Shown piece by piece: positions 55,400 to 64,000 of a stretch of 64,000 bases of DNA; within the stretch, counting starts at the first letter, position 1, and every line of letters starts with the position of its first letter. Both the position numbers and the translations under genes were made by a program. Below the pieces are notes generated by a model, which was not told the DNA's origin, did not search any database, and worked only from the letters and a program-made list of their open reading frames with translations. The stretch comes from Wuchereria bancrofti (lineage: Eukaryota > Nematoda > Chromadorea > Rhabditida > Onchocercidae), in NCBI GenBank assembly GCA_005281725.1, contig SSBO01000001.1, forward strand, positions 5,378,399 through 5,442,398, read 5' to 3'.

Positions 55400-55588
55400 A
55401 TTTTGAGCTTGATAGTACTCAGATTACTTGCATTTCCATTAACACTTTGCTGTCTCCTCCATTATCATCAGACTGATCACCAGTTAATTGTATCAATCAT
55501 ATCATTCATTCTCCAAGCAACAGTTATATTTTCATTTTTACTGTTGAGGGCGCGTCTTCAATTTTGGGATGAATTAGTCTATAAGTGA
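55400..55588 (+). CDS. possible terminal exon of an unknown membrane protein
   Basis: After a TTTACAG acceptor the frame stays open for 62 codons and ends in TGA. The peptide has two hydrophobic segments (LIVLRLLAFPLTLCCLL and LIVSIISFILQATVIFSFLL) separated by a short polar HYHQTD loop, then a charged end (RARLQFWDELVYK). This looks more like a protein than the surrounding frames. I recognise no family and found no secure upstream exon; a 27-nt candidate at 53460-53486 has good splice sites but proves nothing. Confidence 0.27.
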   Translation: MLSLIVLRLLAFPLTLCCLLHYHQTDHQLIVSIISFILQATVIFSFLLLRARLQFWDELVYK

Positions 55589-58500
55589 AAGCGTAGTTAA
55601 TGGCTCGGAAGTTGATTTTTATGGAAATTAGCTCGCACTGCCCATCCATCTCTCAATTTTCTGCAATAAATTATTACGTAGATTGCGAACAAGTTTGTAA
55701 GAAGAACTATCTTCCTACCTTTCACTGTTGAAAGACCAGTTAGTGGGCCGAAAAGATTCTAACCATGGAAGAAATTTCAATATAATTATAACTAAAATTT
55801 GTTCAGCACAGTGCAATCGAATTAGTTCCTTGAAAATTTTCAGTAGCACTGTTTATAAAATGTCATATTCTTTAATTGTTGTAGACAAGCAAATCAAAAA
55901 AGCGTTCTAGATCAGTTGTAAGCGGTGGATGAACTTCATATAACAATGTTCTAGTGTATTGAGTACGACAGCGCTAGCGGCAAGAAGTCTGCAATCCGAG
56001 TGATCCGTGGATTCTTAAGATTCTTAAAATAGCAGGATATTTAGAAAAGTAACATTGGAATAACATTCATTACAAATAAAATTTCTAAATAAAATAAGTA
56101 CAAAACATGTTTCTGCTCTTAACGTATTTGAAATTGACTGCTCACACACGTCGATGAACATAACAAAATGCAGGAAAAATCGCAAAAAAAAGGCTAAAAT
56201 AGCAGGGAATCGCCTTGGTTGAGTAATTTCAGCAAAGCACATTTCATGTTTTACTGTGTAATTTGCATGACTGTTGGCTTTAATAGATTATTAGATCATT
56301 CTATCCGTGATTGATACTTTTGCACTGCAGTGAACTTATCAGGAAGCACCATGTTTCCTTTCACTTTTTGAGATTTGCAAAAATTGAACTAGTGAATTGG
56401 AGAAAAGACAGGTAAAATATTCGACAACGGAATCATGGACAACATCATTGTTCGATTAGTCATTTCCTACCAATGTTCGTAAAACTTAAAAAAATTTACA
56501 GCTATGATATAAACCAACGTTTTTACTAAGACTGTATTGTTTTACGGCTTTTGTTGTCAAAATTTAAAGCGAAATTTCTCTATTATTTTTTGAAAATGAG
56601 TAAATGTGATCAATTTGAAGTTGTTTAAATTCCGACTTACACTGAGTTAAAATTGAAACACATCGTCAATTGATTGTTAACTGTTATATTGGGTGGCTAT
56701 TGTAAACAGAATAGAGTAAGTAATATCTGCTAATGAATATAATTACCTTACAACTTTTATGCCTTCAGAGCAAAATGTCAACCAAGCTGCTCCTTTGAAT
56801 CTTTTCAAGGGCATTTTGCAGTATTTAATCTTCTCGGCATCCTTTTTCAAAACAATTTATTTTTGATGAATCGTTTGTGAAACTTCGGACACTAATTCCT
56901 TAATGTCCGTAAAGAAAAATTAGAACAGCTATTTTAAACAGATGAAGTGTCAAAGGTCCTACGAGCAAAGAACTTCAGTCCATGAGTCATTTTTGCTTAT
57001 GTCGCTACTTGCTGGATAATAATCATAAAGTAATGGAATTATGTGATATTTTATTTCTGCTACATTACATCAACATATTATAACGGTGATATTCTTTTGT
57101 TTTTTAAGTTCCAAATTCAAACTGCAAATGGTCCATTTGGCAAAAACAGTGGTTTAGAAAATCTTAGATGGTTGAAATAAGCAAACAAGTAATCTATACT
57201 GGCTTAACCGGCTGAAAGAAATGAATTGATTAATGCGGAAGCACAAATAGACAAATTAATTAATCTCTGCTAAATTTCTTTTTTCTTTAAGCAAATAAAC
57301 TGTTCCCAAAAATTTCAGATAAAGAAAACAAAATAGAGAAAATAGCGATACATAGAGCAAATTGAAAAATATTTCCTTAAACGAGTAAACATTTCTTCAA
57401 AATGTTTCAATTGTAATCCGAAATTTCTTTCTTTTTCAACTAATCAAGTTTCTGTATTTTGAAGAAATTTAATGCTTGTTTATTTAAAGCTACACCTTAA
57501 TTTCAAAGTTTTATTCAACTTAAAATATACTTTCAAATATTAGTGATACCAAAAAATATTATCCTGCAAACTGACCGATGATATTTTTACGATATTTATA
57601 GAAGTTTTGGTAATTACTGATGAAGCCGTCACAATAAACCATATATTGCCAGCGTGCTGCTTTTCAATTTTTTGCTTTTCACTCAGATTCCTACTGCAGA
57701 AAGAATTTCTGCAATGCCCAAAAGCGCTTAAATGTTTTAGTGTATATATTTATTATAAGGTTATCTGTCGACACATAAGTGATCACTTCACGATAAGAAA
57801 CAGAGTCTGATAGACACGGAAAGATATTAAAGACAATAACTTCTGCCCTTCTGAATTTTTGCTTTATTTTACCTTCCGTAAAAGTGAACTTTAATCATAT
57901 AATACATTACGTGAAAGAATGCCTTGCTCTGTTGTAAATTAATTGAAAACCAAAGTATCATATTTCATGCAAAGTGATGGAGTCTCTCTTCCAGTCAGCT
58001 TTTTTATAGGGCTTCCAGTTATTTATTTCTCTACTGAATTCATCATAGTTCAGGACCTATCGATTCAACATGTGATTGTGAATTAATATGGGCAAACTTC
58101 GACATGTGATTTTGGTAATTTTACATATGATATTCTGAAATCTTTTTTTCGGGACCTAGGATTTTCTGTAAAATAAATTTTGGTCTGGGAAGGAAAAGGA
58201 TGATCAGAAGAAGAACGACTATCTAGAAGAAGAGAAATCAATTTTATGTGCTACTATTGTCAGTGAAGTTTTTCTGTTCATGAAATAATTTATTTATAAT
58301 CCTGTAGTTCAATATTGTCAAAGTTATAGGAAGATTTTTTTCAAGTGACAGAGTGAGGTCTTAAGACGGAAAGCGGCATAACATACTTTTTAATTTAATC
58401 TAAACTTTTGTAAATATGTGGAGTGTTGAAGAAAGGTAGTGAGGGAAGAAATATTTAAAGAATGTGAAGTTGTGATTTGCATCGTAGTGGGCGGTTGTCC

Positions 58501-59013
58501 ACGATTCCTATTTTAATTAAAGTCACAAATGTTTCGAAAAGATTTTTCAAGAAACTAGAACAGAATGTCGTATTGCTTCATTCTTCACACAGTACTTTAC
58601 ATATGTTTCAAATCCTTTGCACCAAGTATCCCTTAAAACTGGCGGGATTTAAATTCAGATTAGAAATTGATTCTAAATTGAATTGGGGTATGTGAATATA
58701 TTTATTTTTTGACAGTTTATGAAACAGTGTTATAATGAGGTTTTCGGAATTTTTAATACCTTACGGCTACAGGAAAGGATTTCAAGAATGAGTCATAACT
58801 ATTTTGTAATATTGTTATATATTTCTAACCAATTTTAGTTTTATGTAATTAATTGCAGTCGTAAACGGTATTATTTGAAGATAATCTCTTAATTTTTAAA
58901 AAAGTATGTATTATTTAAAAGAGACGAAAAAGTACAACACAAAATAGTAGCAAATTGGTATTAATCTCTTGTTCATGCACATCCTGTTTCATCGAATCAC
59001 TTATTTTTGAACA

Positions 59014-59060
59014 GTAATTAATAATAATAATTAATAATAATAACAACAATAATAATAAAT
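59014..59060 (+). repeat. AAT/TAA trinucleotide microsatellite
   Basis: Runs of AAT/ATTA units with a short AACAAC interruption. Confidence 0.9.
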
Positions 59061-60571
59061 GTTATATATTCCTAAACAATTTTGAATATAATTGAAGTTT
59101 TCTATCATTTTAACAAATTTCTATCTTCTATAAAATGTTGTCCACTGAATGCCCCCTTTTATTCCATAAATGGACTATTAAAGCAATCGCTTATCACTCG
59201 TTATCATCATCAGCTATTGTCTATAACCGATATTGTTACCTCTATCTTCTCTCTTAACCTTACTCTATTTGATGATTTAATCCTTTTTATCTCTAACATA
59301 ATCAATGTTCCATCTCTTGTCATCAGACTTTACCTTATTAATAATCATTTATTAGCTCCATCCAGACGTCTCCTCTTACACTTATTCCCGGACTGTATTT
59401 CAAATTGTTTGTTATTCTTTACTTCATATCAGTGTTATTACTTTCTGAGCGCACATTAATCAAGCTTCTAAACTTAATTTTGGAAGATCTGTCGTGGGGC
59501 TATTTATTTGTATTTGCCACTGATTTTGACGAACATTTTTGAAGCTTTATCCTCTGTCGAAAATTCAAAATGTCGAGCTGAAATGTCGAGAATGTCAAAA
59601 TTATAATTATAGTCGAGCATTATAATGTCAACTGTGACAACAAATTGTCTTTTCCTTATTGACTATCAAATCATTCATTACAACTTCTCTGCTAGTGATT
59701 TACTTCATATGGGACGGAATTTCTACCAAAGGATATATCATTTCGTTGATTGTAAATCACCTGATTAGACGATCCTCAGTTTCAATGCTACAAATATGAC
59801 TGATATATATTGGTCGACATCAGACGCTGTGAAATGAATTAGATAACATATTCATTCTATCCTTTAAAATGAAGGAAATATAGTGGAGAAAATGAATGGA
59901 AAGCGTCATACAGACTTGCAAGGCTATGTAATAGTACTCGTTGTAGTACAAAATTTCCTCCTTGCAATGCTGTATTCTATCTATCACTCCTAACATATAG
60001 TGGTTGCAAAAAAAGGGAAATATGATAGTTTCAGTCTATCTGGGTTAATTATTTTAATAGAATAGTCTTACACTTATAATAACCAGTAGGATTTCACGCT
60101 ATTGTCGTCGAACCTCTTTGTACAGATATGTTTCGAGTAATGCAAACAAACTGCAAAAAACCTACAAATATGCATGTATTGGTCAACATCGTGAACTCCA
60201 GTCATAAACTCAGGCTTCGAATGAAGGAATGTCCAAAAATCAAATTGCTAAATACTATAAACTATTTGATAGTGAGCCAAATATGCATATTCTCTTTAAT
60301 ATAAGAGTTTAATTATAAGGTTATTTAGTAAGTAATCAGGAAATGCTGTAAAAGGTTACAAATTAACTATTTTTCGCGAAGGAAGGAAATCACTTACATT
60401 AACATTTAATGAGTCAAAGATTTTTTTTGGTAAAACGTAAATTAATGAAGAAAATTGCGTTAGACTTCCATTACATTTACAAGTCGCGTTCACAATTCAT
60501 AAAGTTATATATAATTCCTCTCAGTATCACTTGTTTTCAGGACTCTTTTTCTGCACACATTATGACGGACA

Positions 60572-62987
60572 ATGGTGTTACTGATGACCAAACATCTTTG
60601 CTTGCGATTTTTTGTTGCAATAACTGTCTTGGCAGGCGTAATTTACTATTTTGAATATATTAGGATCAGTATAAAAGAGTTAACCAAGTACACTGCTGCA
60701 ACCGATTATCATTCTCATATCACTGATGGTAACTTCCACCTGGTAAGAACTATCGCATTTCAGACGTTCCGTTTCTTTTTCATAGGCAGAAATAATATCC
60801 ATTTATGGCTGAAATTCTTCCGAATGATTTTGTAGGGTGTCATGTGAGACAAGCAAACTGTCAACTAGAAGCCTTTAAACCTGTTTTCTTCAGGAAAAAC
60901 AGGAACTGCATTACCTCAAACAGTTCGACCACCTATTTTGGCTTCGTGATATCATTCCCAACAAATACGTTTTCGGTACCTACGATAATTCAGAAATCTC
61001 GGTAGCAATCGGAAACATCATTGTTTATCGAATGGTAAATTCGTCAAATGAAGATTATGTAAAATTTCAGCGAGATGAAGATCTCCGAGCTGCTTATGGG
61101 TACAATTTTAACAATTTGCTTCATATTTTTTTCAAGTAATTAAGAGCTGTCAGTTTGTCGTTTCAAATAAATTTTTAGTGTATAAAATACAGGTAGGAAT
61201 ATTATTAAATGCTTAAGAACTGATTAGTGATATGTGGAAAAATTAATAAAAAAGAGAAAGACATTGTTAGTTTTTTGAAGACGTAAGAGTTTATATAAAT
61301 CATTTAGATACACTAGGTTTTCTTGATTTCTCTGAACGCTGAGAGAATGGTTAAAGTAAATAGATAATCTTCGTAATTTTAAAAGAACATGAACTGAACA
61401 AGTTATTTTCAGCTTACACGCAATTAAGAAATATGTGTTCGAGCGAGAAACATGGATACCAGCGAACAAAGAAGAATTCCTTCGCAAATGGGACAATGGA
61501 AGATTCCTTGATTGCATTAGGTTGAATATTTCGAATAACAGGAATAAATCAGTGATTCCTGATGGTTATGTCAACAATATGGCTGAATTTCGGGATTTTC
61601 TCGAATCCTACGCATCGACACCATTTCTTTTCGGCGGCACTCTTCTTGGTTTTTTAAAAATTCGTTTCTAAATATTTTTGAGAGTAGGTTAAATTTCATT
61701 TTTTTATTTTGATTCCAGTGTCATATGCATTGCCACGTTTAAATTCAATTATTATGGAATTACAAAATAAGATTTTCTTCCAAAATTGAATTGTATGTTT
61801 TTTAGTTCATTCTGTCTTCCATTGTCATCAAACATCATATAAAAACTTCCAGCAAGTAATAAGCTTAGAAGAATATCATGCTTCCAGTGTTACCTTGAAA
61901 TATTTTCTATGTTGGCTTACTTTATTCTAACGATGATAATACTAATGAAAATGAACCAAAAAATTCAGAATTTATACAAAGTAGTTTAGTACAAAGTAAT
62001 TTACTTAGGTTGGTACAGAGAATGTTCGTTTATCAAAGATACGACGGATGTTGATATGGCGATGAAAATTACTTCCCTTGATCTAAAGATGTTGAAAAAT
62101 ATGGAGAAGTCGAGTGATTTCAAGCTTTTTTGGATCCTCGGAAAAGTTTGCTTTGCCTTGCATAATTAAACGAAATAGTATTTATCATGATTGGGAGAAT
62201 AACAGCTATTAAATAATTATTTATTTATCAATTACTTACTTACTGATTAACTAATTAGTAATTAGTGAAGTTAAAATTTTATGTTTTATTTAATTGTAAT
62301 CATATGTTCGTTAAAAATGAAAGTTTAGGTTAGCGATTCATTAGAACTGAGCGTTTATTCGGGAAGCATCAAAATAGATTTGTTTTTCCTGTACGAAGGC
62401 AAGGATTCTGCTTGGGTGGGTGGAATGATAGTTAGCAAAAGGAAGAAATTCCGCTGGATTTATCCACCTATTTCGCAGATTTGTACAGGAGATCTACTGG
62501 GAAGGTTATTTCATGTGCCCTGCAATGTTGAGAAAATACTGAAGGTATATTTGCAAATTTTTTATTACATGCAAACTGAATGCAAATTGAAAAAAAAAAA
62601 GAAAAATTTTTATTACATGAACTAGGGAGAGAGCAGATCGGAAGATCCAGGAATCTGTTCGCTTTTGAAAAATCGACTAGATTCACTTTTTATTGCAGTT
62701 GATTTTGGATCTATTTAGAAGCTTAGTTTTTCATTTATTTTTTGAATTTTCATGATTTTTTTGACCCATGAATTGACTGAAGAATTTCTGATTTCGAACC
62801 GTAGCATGAAAAATATAATCGAAAATAGATAAACCTATAAAAGATTCTATCAACTTAGGCAGATTATGGTAATTGGCGAGTACCTCATCCAACAGCAAAT
62901 TTCACGTGGTACCAGTCTCATAAAAATGTCAAAGAAGTTGGCTATTGGAGCGAGAGTGAATGGAATGATACTTACAAAGTATTCTGA
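60572..62987 (+). CDS. fukutin/LicD-type transferase, Golgi type II membrane protein
   Basis: Fukutin-family proteins transfer ribitol-phosphate or related groups onto glycans; LicD relatives transfer phosphocholine. Exons: 60572-60742, 60894-61034, 61071-61099, 61413-61648, 62009-62145, 62329-62544, 62859-62987 (stop TGA); 352 residues with phases consistent. A signal-anchor helix lies at about 12-28 after a short basic tip, as in Golgi type II enzymes. The core reads FLFGGTLLGWYRECSFI then TTDVDMAM: the GGTLLGWYRE and DxD (Asp206, Asp208) signature of the LicD/fukutin nucleotidyltransferase fold. Later IDLFFLY and a YGNWRVPHP segment fit the same family. Nematodes carry several such genes; the substrate here is unknown. 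mRNA probably starts at 60541 after a TTTTCAG; an earlier out-of-frame ATG lies at 60562. AATAAA at 63084-63089 may end the transcript. Confidence 0.86.
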
Positions 62988-63620
62988 AAGAAGAACAAAT
63001 AGCTCGATTTACATTTTCACAAGAATTTACTTTGAAGAAATATAATTTTTGAAAGAATAATCTAAATAATTCATACAAAACGTAATAAATTTTTTGTTAG
63101 CATTGCAAATTATTGTAAATTTCAAGCTTCTTGTTGTTGATAGCAATAAATACAACTCAGTCTGTTCTAAACTCAACAGCTGTATGTCACGTGTCTTGCA
63201 AATGTTTATCATAGATATCGCACAGATCGAGGCAAGCATATTTTCAGATAACCTTGTCTCTAATTCATGTTTACTAATAGAAGACAGTTTCCAAGTTTCA
63301 TGGATTGCTTAGTTCTAGTTCGGCTTACAAATAAGAATCAGTTCTGCGAAGTAAATTTCAGTTTTTCGCTTCACTATATTCATTCTCCACTAAATTTGCT
63401 TTCTCCTAAATGCACTTACATCAAAGAGAGGTCTTTTTGATAGCTCCACGATGTTGCAGTATTGAGTAACGTGAAAGATCGACATGAGCAAGAAAAGGAT
63501 AATTTTTCGGAAATCAAAAAAATTTATAGAACTTATGCAGCATACTGAAATCAATGTCAATGTCGTCTTGCTGTGTATCCTTTCTCAATCTTCACGTTCC
63601 TAACATATCATTACATACAG
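62988..63620. other. 3' flank of the fukutin-like gene
   Basis: AT-rich DNA with AATAAA at 63084-63089, about 100 bases after the stop. No other gene was seen. Confidence 0.5.
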
Positions 63621-63782
63621 AATGATCGACGTGACACCCACGTAAGCTGTTCGGCGTACGACTGGGCGAGTGAATTTCTGTCTCCCAGTCACGCTATACT
63701 GATTGAACCCAAGCACTGTTATGACTCTAATGACTGGGCTACTGCTCCAGAAACTATGCTAGCTCCAGTTATTACCTACCAG
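63621..63782 (+). CDS. possible internal exon of an unknown gene at the right edge
   Basis: A 54-codon frame lies between a TACAG acceptor and a CAG|GTTCAC donor and is clearly more GC-rich than its flanks. The peptide includes CSAYDWASEFLS and EPKHCYDSNDWATAPET. It has two cysteines, two tryptophans and several acidic residues, but matches no family I know. The gene, if real, should continue beyond 64000; neither strand could be assigned with certainty. Confidence 0.3.
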
Positions 63783-64000
63783 GTTCACATTATGGATACG
63801 ATTACATAAATCATTCTCGTATGCAAAAATCGTTTTCCATTGCTTTACCATGAATTATGCGAGGAATATCTCAATTTACATTTTATCGTCAAGCATTTTT
63901 TCTTCATGTTACTTCTTTCTCTCTGAAAGTTATAGAATGTAAAGGATGACATTTTTAATACCTGATATTTTTTAAGCAGTCCAAAAGATTTTAAAAATAA

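Larger units (their letters stand above)
52297..60540. other. large gene-poor stretch between msrB and the fukutin-like gene
   Basis: About 8.2 kb. It contains a possible two-helix terminal exon (55400-55588), a 26-bp duplication near 55104 and an AAT microsatellite (59014-59060). Other open frames, including the 125-codon plus-strand frame at 59082-59459, are low in complexity and lack splice support. Confidence 0.45.

Noticed and set aside
59082..59459. 125-codon plus-strand frame
   Set aside because: Leu/Ile/Ser/Phe-rich with no domain or splice support; likely chance.

Overview
The window reads as nuclear DNA of a parasitic nematode, most likely a filarial worm that carries, or once carried, Wolbachia. 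The grounds are: strongly AT-rich sequence; genes split into many short exons by introns of roughly 80-2300 bp with GTAAG/GTTTG donors and TTTCAG-type acceptors; an acceptor-like AG just before most start codons, as expected for spliced-leader trans-splicing; C. elegans-type orthologues (Rheb, S6 kinase, LET-767-type reductase); and a decayed piece of an alphaproteobacterial RNA polymerase beta-subunit gene at 4687-5075. Species cannot be named from this sequence alone. All gene models were built by hand: exon phases match across every intron given, and protein families were recognised from memory of their motifs, not from a search.

Layout. Minus strand: sphingomyelin synthase family protein (1082-4569, 5' end open), arfaptin (14418-17111, 5' end perhaps open), Rheb GTPase (20498-22128), LET-767/HSD17B12-type 3-ketoacyl-CoA reductase (23914-27039), p70 S6 kinase (32875-36966) and an RSRC2-like nuclear protein (48769-50794). 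Plus strand: MOSPD2-like CRAL-TRIO/MSP membrane protein (42337-48182), methionine-R-sulfoxide reductase B (51390-52296) and a fukutin/LicD-type protein (60572-62987). A tRNA-Phe-like relic lies at 17999-18060. Long gene-free stretches (5.1-14.4, 27.0-32.9, 37.0-42.3 and 52.3-60.5 kb) hold simple repeats, small duplications and no convincing exons; two possible orphan exons are listed at low confidence (55400-55588, 63621-63782).

How the genes relate. Two core TORC1 parts, the activator Rheb and the substrate S6 kinase (with TOS motif, T-loop, turn and hydrophobic motifs), lie about 11 kb apart in the same orientation, with only the reductase gene between them. Several neighbours act at the ER/Golgi: sphingomyelin synthase, arfaptin, the ketoacyl-CoA reductase, MOSPD2 (a lipid and ER-contact protein) and the fukutin-like protein. 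This may be chance. The genes are separated by kilobases, so there is no sign of a classical nematode operon. RSRC2-like and MsrB are divergent with about 560 bp between their probable 5' ends; MOSPD2 and RSRC2-like are convergent.

The most notable items are the Wolbachia-type rpoB insertion beside the sphingomyelin synthase gene, a GC-AG intron inside the S6 kinase domain, the Rheb/S6K linkage, a foldback element with a poly-A tail in a Rheb intron, and a tRNA-Phe relic without a T-arm.
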